From positions 10,138-28,483 of the forward strand of contig DAKQ01000168.1 of assembly GCA_002496635.1 (NCBI GenBank): 18,346 nt of DNA. The letters run 5' to 3'. The translations under genes were made by a program, and so were the position numbers. The notes below the pieces were generated by a model. It searched no databases. It saw only the letters and a program-made list of their open reading frames with translations, and had not been told where the DNA came from. This DNA is from Euryarchaeota archaeon UBA82 (GTDB lineage: Archaea; Thermoplasmatota; Poseidoniia; Poseidoniales; Poseidoniaceae). Within the stretch, counting starts at the first letter, position 1, and each line of letters starts with the position of its first letter. Shown here in pieces: positions 7,673 through 15,819 of the stretch.

Positions 7673-7989
7673 GGGCAGTTACAGATTCTGAGTTTGAAGC
7701 AACGATTGGCGGGAACGAATGGGTTCTTGTCGACTTCTGGGCGGAATGGTGTGGACCATGCAAAGCAATTGCTCCAATTCTTAACGATATTATTGAAGGA
7801 AGAGATCTCTTGGTTGCAAAGGTTGACACTGACAAAAATAACATGCATGCAGCACGCCTTGGCGTCCGTGGCATTCCTGCATTATTCCTCTTCAACAAGG
7901 GCCAACTTGTTGCCCAACAAAGCGGTATGATGTCAAAGGACAAGTTGACCACATGGGTTGACAACCACATGACTGCAGACGACTTCTGA
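7660..7989 (+). CDS. trxA: Thioredoxin
   Basis: A cytosolic dithiol oxidoreductase of 109 residues, the normal length for a single thioredoxin domain, with no signal peptide. The active site WCGPC is at 30-34, inside VDFWAEWCGPCK. The cis-proline opposite the active site is Pro73 in RGIPA. VDTDKN at 55-60 and the C-terminal helix (KLTTWVDNHM) complete the fold. No Shine-Dalgarno precedes the ATG, and a small ORF overlaps it. The stop codon is followed with no gap by the last codon of the convergent STAND-NTPase gene. The general function is certain; the redox partner is not in the window. Confidence 0.95.
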   Translation: MGEVRAVTDSEFEATIGGNEWVLVDFWAEWCGPCKAIAPILNDIIEGRDLLVAKVDTDKNNMHAARLGVRGIPALFLFNKGQLVAQQSGMMSKDKLTTWVDNHMTADDF

Positions 7990-9558
7990 TTACTTGAGTC
8001 GATCTTTTCGCTTCTTTTCAGCGGAGCCTACTTCTCGAGACAACCGTTCACGTAGGGCCTCATGCAACCACATGCCCTTGTCAAGTTCCATCAACAACCC
8101 GTGTTCGATAAGATTCTGTGGCGGGCCACCTTCCCAGGAAAGCCCCTCTGCAAGTTTCTTCCATGGGATTGGTTCGGTTGCCTGTGAAAGTGTTGCAAGG
8201 AGTTCGCGTTCTTTTTCTGGTAGTGGCACGAGAATCTCTTCCTCGAGGAAACGCAGCCAATCGTCATGGGTTGGTTTCCCATACATTTCCAACATTTCAA
8301 TGGCAAGAGGGTGGCCTCCTGTACGCTGATGTACATCCTTTGCATCGATTTCATCCAGTTCTAATTCTTCCAACCAAGATGAAGTTTCGTTCAGTGAAAG
8401 CCCTGCCAAGGGAATCTCTTCAACGATATCACGCGTATGAACATCGCGTCGGTCGTACACATTGAGAGATGTTCGTGAAATCAAAAGGAAGCGAAGAGGC
8501 GTCTTCTGTGAAATCTGTAACAGTGCCCCTAGAAGATCTTTCGATTCAGCTGCAATATGATGGACGTCATCCAACACGATAAGCCAGTAAGGCGGTGGCC
8601 CCCCTGGTGCGATTGAGAACCGTTCTCGAACCGTATATGCGTCTGTCAAATATGCCAGAAGACGACGACGCCAGGTGTCAACGTCAAGTGGAGCCCCTGG
8701 TCGCAGAGGCAACGTTTCGATAAGATTGTATGGATCGTGATTTTCATCGATTCCGAATCGATGAAGAAGGCTTACTGCAAGACCAACCTCTCTGTCCCAT
8801 GGTTGGCATGGATACCAACAAACCGAAAGATTGGATTGTGCTTCTTCTCTTCCAGAAAGCCATTCAGCGACCAGAGTGGATTTGCCAATTCCAGCGATTC
8901 CAGTAATGACTGCACAAGCCGAGCGCCCATCAAACCATTCTGATAAGCGCTTCAATTCAGCATCTCGCCCTCTGACTTTACGGGTCGATGGTGCTTTTGT
9001 GTGATACGTTGCATGGACTCCAGCAAGAGGTTGTAATCGACCAGGAGGAGGGACGACATCTTCGTCATCTTGTTTTCGAATTAATCCAAATCGAATGTCA
9101 CCCCATGTGAGGACACCTTCGTGCTGAGCATGGAGGAGGACTTGGAGAAGAGACATATCAGAAGCAAGTCGATATGGCGCTTCCTTGGCATTGATTTCAA
9201 GCAGTTCTCCTTCCTTATTTCTGATGAGAATTTTTGTTTCGCCCAACTCTTTGGTCTTGCTCTTGGCATCTTCTCTTCCGATGTCGGTCAATTGCCATGT
9301 CTTTTGGCGGCGATCATCATTCTGAATTGAACGAGTATGTTCGCTGACTAATCCATTGCGGACAAGATTACGCATTGTCCGACTGACATTCGGAGGATGC
9401 TGTGCACATGCCTCTGCAATTCCTGGTCGTGTCACGGCTGCGGTAACCATGAAGCGGTCTGCCAAATGGTCATGCTGCAAAAGATGCATCAGTACGCGGT
9501 CTGATACCGCGACGTTCACCTTTGGCAACCCTTCGGCCATGCTGGTCTGTAGTGCCAT
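7990..9558 (-). CDS. Winged-helix / STAND-type NTPase regulator
   Basis: 522 residues, soluble. The N-terminal part (about 18-100) is a winged helix of MarR/ArsR flavour: RPGIAEACAQHPPNVSRTMR followed by NLVRNGLV and a wing ending in TWQLTDIGRED. Then an ATPase module: the P-loop TGIAGIGKST at 219-228, Walker B WLIVLDDVHH at 325-334 with Asp330/Asp331, the sensor-like LLISRTS at 358-364, and TGGHPLAIEML at 413-423, equivalent to the GxP (GLPL) motif of NB-ARC and other STAND NTPases. The C-terminal about 80 residues look helical or winged and lack an obvious TPR or WD array. STAND proteins switch between ADP- and ATP-bound states on sensing a ligand; here the output is probably DNA binding. 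The ligand and targets are unknown. A second start (MAEGLPK, ATG at 9540) is possible. It diverges from the surface protein at 9645. Confidence 0.88.
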   Translation of the reverse strand: MALQTSMAEGLPKVNVAVSDRVLMHLLQHDHLADRFMVTAAVTRPGIAEACAQHPPNVSRTMRNLVRNGLVSEHTRSIQNDDRRQKTWQLTDIGREDAKSKTKELGETKILIRNKEGELLEINAKEAPYRLASDMSLLQVLLHAQHEGVLTWGDIRFGLIRKQDDEDVVPPPGRLQPLAGVHATYHTKAPSTRKVRGRDAELKRLSEWFDGRSACAVITGIAGIGKSTLVAEWLSGREEAQSNLSVCWYPCQPWDREVGLAVSLLHRFGIDENHDPYNLIETLPLRPGAPLDVDTWRRRLLAYLTDAYTVRERFSIAPGGPPPYWLIVLDDVHHIAAESKDLLGALLQISQKTPLRFLLISRTSLNVYDRRDVHTRDIVEEIPLAGLSLNETSSWLEELELDEIDAKDVHQRTGGHPLAIEMLEMYGKPTHDDWLRFLEEEILVPLPEKERELLATLSQATEPIPWKKLAEGLSWEGGPPQNLIEHGLLMELDKGMWLHEALRERLSREVGSAEKKRKDRLK

Positions 9559-9634
9559 TCACGTTCAAGCGTTCCCCTATTCTGACCACGATTGCACGAA
9601 CATAAGCACCACAATGCCTAATAAGAGATAACAT

Positions 9635-9640
9635 AGGGGT
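9635..9640 (+). promoter_or_regulatory. Shine-Dalgarno site of the propeller/repeat surface protein
   Basis: AGGGGT ends 4 bases before the ATG at 9645 and supports that start, which also opens directly onto a secretion signal. Confidence 0.5.
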
Positions 9641-9644
9641 AACT

Positions 9645-12600
9645 ATGGCTTCTGACTCATCACAAGCGAGCCGGCGTGGATTGGCTCTAATTGCGTTAAT
9701 GATACTCGTTGTTTTTCTACCACTTGCAACGAATGCTGCGGACAGTGACGGGGATGGAATCGAAGATTCCCTCGATGATTGCCCATGGGCTTCTGGCACC
9801 TCGACTGTTGACCGAGATGGTTGCCCTGATCGAGATAACGATGGAACCTCAGATTTCAACGATGGTTGGACCACCTCAAATCCTAATTTTCAAAATGATT
9901 TCACCACATCTTCAAGCTCCGATTACAACTCCGTGGACTTTTCCCCTGATGGGGAAATGATTGTTACGGGTGCAGATGATGATTACGTGCGCATTTGGAA
10001 TGTTACCACGCATGTCAACCTACGCTCTGTCCAAGGTGGAGATGATATCAACTCCGTTGCGTACTCTTCCGATGGAATGTATGTGGCTGCAGGTATTGAT
10101 GACGATACAATAAACATCTATTACGCTTCAAACCTGACTTCAGTCCACGGATCAATAAATGTTGACGTCGGGGGTAGCGATCAAGTCAACAGTGTCGAAT
10201 TTTCACCCGATGGTTCGCTTGTTGCAGTTGCGATTGGGCGTTCTGGAAACAGTGGGACGAATGGGCAAGTTAAACTTATCAAGGTCTCTGACGGGCTCCA
10301 GTTAGGAAACGGAATAAATCCAAATGGGGAAGACCGATTCTACGATGCTTCCTTCTCCCCTGACGGCCAATTTATCGCACTAGCAGGTAACGGCGACTTT
10401 TTCATCGTCAATATCTCTTCCCGTGCCACGATTACCAGTAATGGAGATCCGCAAGCATCAGTCAATGAAATCGCTTGGTCTCCCGATGGGAATTATATTT
10501 CTATGTGTGGGGGCTGGGAAGGCTCTGGTTCAAGTTTTGACATGTATTCATACACCGGCACATCTCTCAATCGAATTTGGCAGAAAACCCATTCCTCATC
10601 ATGCTATACTACAGATTTCACATACGATAGCAAGCAAGTTGTTGCTGGAATATCCTATTACCAAGCCGATGGTGCAACAGCACGAATCTATGCATCCGAT
10701 ACGGGTTTACTTATCGATTCTGTAAATGGGCCACGTCCAGGAGGATGTACTTCTTCCGGTGGCGGCAACAGCTGCGGTACCATCGAAGGTGCTGCTTGGA
10801 GTCCCGACAGTACATTCCTTGTAACCACGCATAGCCGTAACGACGAAGGAATTTACTACTGGTTTGCTGACCTTGATGAAGACAATGATGGTTACAACAG
10901 CACCGACCAAGGTGATGGAATTGTGGATGCGTTCCCAACCGACGGAACTCAATGGGATGACGCTGATGGAGATGGTTACGGAGATAATCCTGCTCCTGCT
11001 CTTCAACCTGATGAATGCCCATCGGTTTGGGGCAACAGTACCGAAGATCGCTATGGCTGCCTCGATGCTGATGGCGATGGATGGTCTGACATCGGCGACT
11101 GGGCTCCTGCGAACAAGGAGCAATGGGTTGATGCCGATAATGATGGCTACGGCGACAATTACCTGTACGATCTTGCAACAAATCAACTTCACATCAATCA
11201 GCGAGGAGATGCCTTCCCTGATGATGCCACACAATGGAACGATACAGACGGTGATGGCTGGGGCGATAACTACGAAAATACGTCTTGGAATTCTTACAGA
11301 GCTCCTGAGTGGCCTGGATTAATTATTGCCGGCGCACAAAACATCGACGTGTTCCCAATCGACAGAACTCAATGGCGAGATACAGATGGGGACTGGGTTG
11401 GCGACGAACAGATGAGTGACAGACCAGATGGCTGTCCGACCATCTTTGGAGATTCCATTTACGACCGACTTGGCTGTATTGATACAGACGGTGATGGCTA
11501 CTCCGACCCTGATGCGAATTGGCCTGCAACGACTGATTGCTATGGTGCTGATGCTTTCCCGAACGACCCGACTCAATGGTGCGATGAGGACAACGATGGA
11601 TTTGGAAGCAACCCTAATGGAAACAATTCTGACGATTGTCCTAATCAAGCAGGTCCGTCTAACCAAGATCAAATCGGTTGTCCTGACAGAGATGGTGACG
11701 GATGGTCAAACTCTGGCGACCCATTCCCAGACGATAGCACACAATGGTCCGATACCGATGGTGACAACTACGGCGACAACCCTGATGGAAACAATCCTGA
11801 CGCATTCCCGAACGACGCTTCTCAATGGCGTGATCAAGACGGAGATGGCTATGGAGATAACCCTGGTGGAACCAACGGAGACCGCTTCCCTGCCGATCCA
11901 CTTCAATGGTCTGACTTTGACAATGATGGCTATGGTGACAATTTTATCGATGTTGATGAAGATGGTGTTTCGGAAGGAAACTCAGACGTTTGTCCAGAAA
12001 CCTACGGTGAATCAACCAGTGTAACCTCTCGAGGATGTCCTGACAGCGATGGCGACGGTTATACAGACCCTGATGATGCATTCCCTAATCAGCCGCTTCA
12101 ATGGAAAGATACCGATGGAGATGGCTATGGGGATAACACGCAATTCACAAACGGTGACGAATGCCTCAACGTCTTTGGCAAGAGCATGTACAACGGACGA
12201 CAAGGTTGCCCTGATACTGACCTTGATGGCCACGCAGATCCTGATGGCGACTGGCAACCAAAGCCTGATTGCACTGGCGCAGATGCGTTTCCTGATGACC
12301 CTCTCCAATGGTGTGACAAGGATGGAGATGGTGTTGGAGACAACTATATCGTAACCAACAAGACTGTTGTCGATGAAGAAAATCCTGGTTTGATGATTAC
12401 ACTTTGTGAACACATTGGGGATGCATTCCCTGATGATGCAACACAATCTAGCGATATCGATTGCGATGGCCGTGGAGACAACGCAACTGGAATCTCTCCA
12501 GACGCATTCCCGCTACGCGCATCCCAACAAGATGACAACGATGGTGATGGGTATGGAAATAACTTCACAAATGGCGCCTATCGCCCTGATGAATGCAGAA

Positions 12601-13112
12601 ATGAGTTCGGAACTTCAACCACAGACCGCTATGGTTGCCCTGACTCGGACAACGATGGGATGTCAAATCTAAACGACCCATGTGAATGGGATCCTGCAAT
12701 AACAACGGGTATTCGAGGCCAGGTTGTTTGTGCAATTACAGAAGATCCAAACAAGGTTGAAGAAGAGGATACATCCGAAGTCAAAGGCGAGTCCAATACG
12801 CTTCTCTATGCAATGGGCGGAATCATCGCATTCATGCTCGCTTCAATTCTCGTGGCTATGCTTGCTCGCCAAGCAAGTCGAAACCGTTTGATGAAAGAAC
12901 GAGCTGTTGAGCGGAAGATTGAATCACAACTCATGGACGAGGAAGAACGTCGTGAACAATGGATCGCCCACTATGTTGCGAATGGAGAATTCGACAAGGC
13001 ACGAGAACTTGGGTGGACTGATCCAGCATCTGTCCCTGCATGGAAGCAACATGAGATTCAACAGCAAGAACAATTGCAAGCATCGATCCCATCAATGCTT
13101 GATTTGGATTGA
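9645..13112 (+). CDS. Surface protein: signal peptide, WD40-like propeller, calcium-type repeats, TM anchor, cytoplasmic tail
   Basis: 1155 residues. Residues 1-31 are a signal peptide (RR, then LALIALMILVVFLPLA, cleavage probably after ATNA). A short D-rich segment (33-80) is followed by seven WD40-like blades at about 93-405, each with an SVxFSPDG-like turn (weaker in blades 6 and 7). From about 406 to 1015 is an array of acidic repeats. The AFPxDxxQWxDxDGDGxGDN unit occurs 12 times, in degenerate form. It is interspersed with about seven DxCPxxxGxSxxDRxGCPDxDGDG units if the one at the N terminus is counted. These resemble thrombospondin type 3 repeats, which bind calcium and form Cys-Cys bridges. 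A TM helix lies at about 1053-1073, then an 82-residue charged cytoplasmic tail. Many N-x-S/T sites fit a glycosylated surface protein. Likely roles are adhesion, substrate capture or sensing; none is shown. Confidence 0.9.
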   Translation: MASDSSQASRRGLALIALMILVVFLPLATNAADSDGDGIEDSLDDCPWASGTSTVDRDGCPDRDNDGTSDFNDGWTTSNPNFQNDFTTSSSSDYNSVDFSPDGEMIVTGADDDYVRIWNVTTHVNLRSVQGGDDINSVAYSSDGMYVAAGIDDDTINIYYASNLTSVHGSINVDVGGSDQVNSVEFSPDGSLVAVAIGRSGNSGTNGQVKLIKVSDGLQLGNGINPNGEDRFYDASFSPDGQFIALAGNGDFFIVNISSRATITSNGDPQASVNEIAWSPDGNYISMCGGWEGSGSSFDMYSYTGTSLNRIWQKTHSSSCYTTDFTYDSKQVVAGISYYQADGATARIYASDTGLLIDSVNGPRPGGCTSSGGGNSCGTIEGAAWSPDSTFLVTTHSRNDEGIYYWFADLDEDNDGYNSTDQGDGIVDAFPTDGTQWDDADGDGYGDNPAPALQPDECPSVWGNSTEDRYGCLDADGDGWSDIGDWAPANKEQWVDADNDGYGDNYLYDLATNQLHINQRGDAFPDDATQWNDTDGDGWGDNYENTSWNSYRAPEWPGLIIAGAQNIDVFPIDRTQWRDTDGDWVGDEQMSDRPDGCPTIFGDSIYDRLGCIDTDGDGYSDPDANWPATTDCYGADAFPNDPTQWCDEDNDGFGSNPNGNNSDDCPNQAGPSNQDQIGCPDRDGDGWSNSGDPFPDDSTQWSDTDGDNYGDNPDGNNPDAFPNDASQWRDQDGDGYGDNPGGTNGDRFPADPLQWSDFDNDGYGDNFIDVDEDGVSEGNSDVCPETYGESTSVTSRGCPDSDGDGYTDPDDAFPNQPLQWKDTDGDGYGDNTQFTNGDECLNVFGKSMYNGRQGCPDTDLDGHADPDGDWQPKPDCTGADAFPDDPLQWCDKDGDGVGDNYIVTNKTVVDEENPGLMITLCEHIGDAFPDDATQSSDIDCDGRGDNATGISPDAFPLRASQQDDNDGDGYGNNFTNGAYRPDECRNEFGTSTTDRYGCPDSDNDGMSNLNDPCEWDPAITTGIRGQVVCAITEDPNKVEEEDTSEVKGESNTLLYAMGGIIAFMLASILVAMLARQASRNRLMKERAVERKIESQLMDEEERREQWIAHYVANGEFDKARELGWTDPASVPAWKQHEIQQQEQLQASIPSMLDLD
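10870..12680 (+). repeat. In-frame tandem array encoding calcium-type acidic repeats
   Basis: Degenerate direct repeats within the surface protein gene; bases such as GATGGAGATGGCTATGG-like cores recur. Two unit types alternate: a 24-29 residue AFPxDxxQW / DGDGxGDN unit (12 copies) and a Cys-containing DxCPxxxG / GCPDxDGDG unit (six copies in this span). Divergence between copies is high, so recent expansion is not evident. Long opposite-strand open frames here are by-products of the repeat. Confidence 0.85.
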
Positions 13113-13138
13113 GTTTACGCATTGTTTGTACCGTTGCC

Positions 13139-13146
13139 CTTTAAGT
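13139..13146 (+). promoter_or_regulatory. TATA-like element before the tandem-wHTH membrane protein
   Basis: CTTTAAGT is centred about 25 bases before the ATG at 13167, so the mRNA could start at or next to that codon (leaderless). The nearby GAGGGA would fit an out-of-frame ATG at 13157 better than the real start, which also argues that translation of this gene does not depend on it. Alternatively the gene is read through from the upstream surface-protein gene, whose stop is only 54 bases away. Confidence 0.4.
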
Positions 13147-13166
13147 GAGGGAGACTATGGAAAATC

Positions 13167-15752
13167 ATGGCAGAGGCGCGTACGCGGCTATTGGTTGCAT
13201 CCATGTTGGTGCTCCTACTTGCGAGTCTTGCCCCAGTTCAAGCGGATACTGAAACGACTGTACGTCTCGAAACAGACCTTGTAAATGAGCCACTGACCCC
13301 ATGGTATGGAGTTGGTGATGTCGTAGAACTGTCCACTTCTCTCGTTAACGATGGAATTCAAACCTCGATTACTGAGGACCCCTCTTGTGGAACGGTCATG
13401 ATTGTGAGCGATCAATCCGGCTCACTCATCATCGATGAGCGCACAACTTGTCGAGGCCAAAGCAGAGGACTGGATGTTGCTCCAGGGACAACCATGCTCA
13501 AATCACATACATGGAATCTAGAAGATTCTTCGGGAGTTCAAGTAGCACCTGGAATCTACACAGTCGCTGTGGAACTCGCTGGTTCAGAACTTCGTTCATC
13601 TGTTGAGGTCAATGTCCAACAAAATGCTGGTCTTCCTTCCCAACTCGTTTACTCAAGCTCACTTGCACATCTTGGCGATACTCTTGCTGTAGGCGAACCG
13701 ATGGTCTTGTCGTACAAGGTATACAACCCAACATCTCTTCCAATCGAACTCTCCATCACAGATGAATGCAAACTCCTTATCGCATTCGAATCGAATCTGT
13801 TCGGTCCAACTTGCACCCCTGTTGTAGAAACCATTGAGCCATTCTCGACCTTTTCTCTTGGCCACACATTGTTGCATGCAACCCAACAGGGTGAATCCTC
13901 CATCACAGTTACAACGCCTGATGGGTTGATAATTGGCACACATGACTTTACTGTTTTACCAGGTGAGTTGCCATTGGAACCTCTTGTTTCCTCGATTAGC
14001 ACTCTTTCTGATTCCTACATCCAAGGAGAATTGCTTGAAGGGGCGATGAATCTGAAAAATGTACTCGATGAGAGTGTCTTGCTGCAGTTCACGAACACAT
14101 GCCGAATGACATATTGGATTGTCGACTCACTCGGTAATGTCGTCTTCGATACCCTCTCTCAAACCAATTGTAACAATGCTGAGTATGATATGGTCTTGAC
14201 ACCATCCGAACAGAGTATGTTTGCTATGCAAGGATGGGCATTTACCGACGCACAAGGCTGTGCAATGCGCAGTGGAGCATATGTCCTCGTGACCGAAGTT
14301 CCTGAATTTGGCTACTTCGCATCAAAGGATTTCGATTTCCGCAGAACAGCCTCTGTGAACTGTGGTCCAAGTGCTCTTCCGGTTATCGACCTCCAGATTG
14401 ACACGAATGAAAATGATATCATTGAATTTGAGTTGCTACTGAACGGAGATGAAACTGGTTCTGAAATTCATTGGCTTGAAGCATGCAAGGCTACTCTGCA
14501 AATGTGGAACATGGATCTAGAATCAAAAATCATTGACAAAAATATCCTATGCAGTTCTGATGAAAGCATTGATGATTCGTTGCAAATTACCGATGAAAAC
14601 ATCCTTCGATTCAGTATTCCAGACTTAGATCAATACCAATTTACGGACGGGGAATACAAGGTTCGATTGTACCTCGCCATCGACCAAGATGTTGATGCTG
14701 AACAAACATTCACTTGGCCAATACCTGTAGACAATGCTCAAGAAATCGAACAAGTAGATGATGCAAATACGCCTGTACAGCAACTTGTCATTATCACTGG
14801 AACCTGGAATGATGTGTCAACATCTGACGGAACCTGTTGGCTGATTGAAGACTCTGAAGAAAACGTCCGAATGATGTCAAGTCATTCCATTTCGACATGG
14901 AGTCCTGAACAAGGCACCTCTGGTATGTACGAAGCAGTTCAAACAGAACCAAACACTGCATGCAGTCGATTCACAGCAGAGAGTTATCAAATTCAAGCGG
15001 TTATTGATGAACAAGTACTGATTATCGAAGAACCTGTAACTGAAACCGAAGTCACAGAGGAAGTCATTCTTGAAAATGAGGAAGTCATTCCCGAATGGGC
15101 TCCACAAGCAGTTGCTGCTGTAACCATTGGTGCCCTTCTTTCGATGCTCGGCTTTGCTGCCTTCAACAATGAGGCACTCCGTGTTTCTGTTACGCTATCA
15201 GGCCTCTGGATCCTCGGACTTATGGGTCGAACTTCAGAGACAACTGATGGACGATTCCAACGTGGACGACTCATGGGGTACTTGACTGCAAATCCAGGTT
15301 GTCACTTCCGAGCATTGCTTTCAGCTCTTGACATGAGCAATGGACAACTGTCTCATCACCTTCGAGTACTTGAGCAAGAAGAGAGCCTGTGGAGACGTAA
15401 GGATGGCCGCTTAGTCCGTTATTACCCCCTAACAAACAACCTTCATCCAATGCTTGAGGATGAAGATTTACCAGTCCCAATTCTCGCTCCTGACCCTCTT
15501 TCTCTTCAAGGAAAGATTCTGCTTGTTCTTGATCAAGATGGAGAGATGGGCGATTTCCCAACACAATCAGAACTTGCGAAACGCCTCGATAAGTCTCAAC
15601 AATTGATCTCTCATCATCTTCGCACTCTTGAAAAGTATGGGTTGATTGAAGGTCGGCGAATGGGAATGAGAAACCGATACAAACTCACGAAGGAAGCAAT
15701 GTTCCTTCTCGAAACAAATGAAGCGTTTTTACGCAACGAGTTGACCTTCTGA
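13167..15752 (+). CDS. Membrane-anchored regulator: secreted ectodomain plus two cytoplasmic winged-helix domains
   Basis: 861 residues. Signal peptide at 1-26 (RTRLLVASMLVLLLASLAPVQA). Residues about 27-625 are a large acidic, beta-rich ectodomain with scattered cysteines and several repeated CARDB- or sandwich-like modules (for example the DSYIQGELLEGAMNLKN segment), without a recognised catalytic motif. An acidic linker of E/V/T residues (about 614-638) leads to a TM helix near 645-665 and a second, shorter hydrophobic stretch near 673-687. Then wHTH 1 at about 695-755 (MSNGQLSHHLRVLEQE, RLVRYYPL) and wHTH 2 at about 774-855 (KSQQLISHHLRTLEKYGLI, RNRYKL), both of ArsR/MarR type. The layout suggests a one-component sensor coupling an outside signal to transcription. 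Ligand and targets are unknown. It follows the surface-protein gene in the same direction. Confidence 0.88.
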   Translation: MAEARTRLLVASMLVLLLASLAPVQADTETTVRLETDLVNEPLTPWYGVGDVVELSTSLVNDGIQTSITEDPSCGTVMIVSDQSGSLIIDERTTCRGQSRGLDVAPGTTMLKSHTWNLEDSSGVQVAPGIYTVAVELAGSELRSSVEVNVQQNAGLPSQLVYSSSLAHLGDTLAVGEPMVLSYKVYNPTSLPIELSITDECKLLIAFESNLFGPTCTPVVETIEPFSTFSLGHTLLHATQQGESSITVTTPDGLIIGTHDFTVLPGELPLEPLVSSISTLSDSYIQGELLEGAMNLKNVLDESVLLQFTNTCRMTYWIVDSLGNVVFDTLSQTNCNNAEYDMVLTPSEQSMFAMQGWAFTDAQGCAMRSGAYVLVTEVPEFGYFASKDFDFRRTASVNCGPSALPVIDLQIDTNENDIIEFELLLNGDETGSEIHWLEACKATLQMWNMDLESKIIDKNILCSSDESIDDSLQITDENILRFSIPDLDQYQFTDGEYKVRLYLAIDQDVDAEQTFTWPIPVDNAQEIEQVDDANTPVQQLVIITGTWNDVSTSDGTCWLIEDSEENVRMMSSHSISTWSPEQGTSGMYEAVQTEPNTACSRFTAESYQIQAVIDEQVLIIEEPVTETEVTEEVILENEEVIPEWAPQAVAAVTIGALLSMLGFAAFNNEALRVSVTLSGLWILGLMGRTSETTDGRFQRGRLMGYLTANPGCHFRALLSALDMSNGQLSHHLRVLEQEESLWRRKDGRLVRYYPLTNNLHPMLEDEDLPVPILAPDPLSLQGKILLVLDQDGEMGDFPTQSELAKRLDKSQQLISHHLRTLEKYGLIEGRRMGMRNRYKLTKEAMFLLETNEAFLRNELTF

Positions 15753-15805
15753 AATCCCTTTGCTGGGGTGGATTGAAGAAGGAAAGCAGTAACGCAGGTT
15801 TGTCT

Positions 15806-15811
15806 AAGGAG
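15806..15811 (+). promoter_or_regulatory. Shine-Dalgarno site deciding the leuS start
   Basis: AAGGAG lies 8 bases before the ATG at 15820 and only 2 bases before the in-frame ATG at 15814. The spacing favours 15820 (protein starting MSDERK) over 15814 or the in-frame GTG codons at 15811 and 15817. Confidence 0.55.
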
Positions 15812-15819
15812 TGATGGTG

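Noticed and set aside
10707..11234. Long minus-strand open frames within the repeat array
   Set aside because: The GAT/GGA-rich repeats in the plus frame leave stop-free frames on the opposite strand; there are no start signals or recognisable protein features.
10870..12680. Regular direct repeats that could suggest a CRISPR or minisatellite
   Set aside because: The repeats stay in the reading frame, encode calcium-type protein repeats and are too degenerate; there are no constant repeats with unique spacers.
13157..13252. 31-codon open frame starting at the out-of-frame ATG before the membrane regulator
   Set aside because: It overlaps the signal-peptide coding region of a clear gene and has no recognisable features; kept only as a possible decoy start.
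15755..15775. Possible hairpin (CCC...GGG) after the membrane regulator as a terminator
   Set aside because: The stem is only about 3-4 base pairs and no T-run follows, so it does not support a terminator call.
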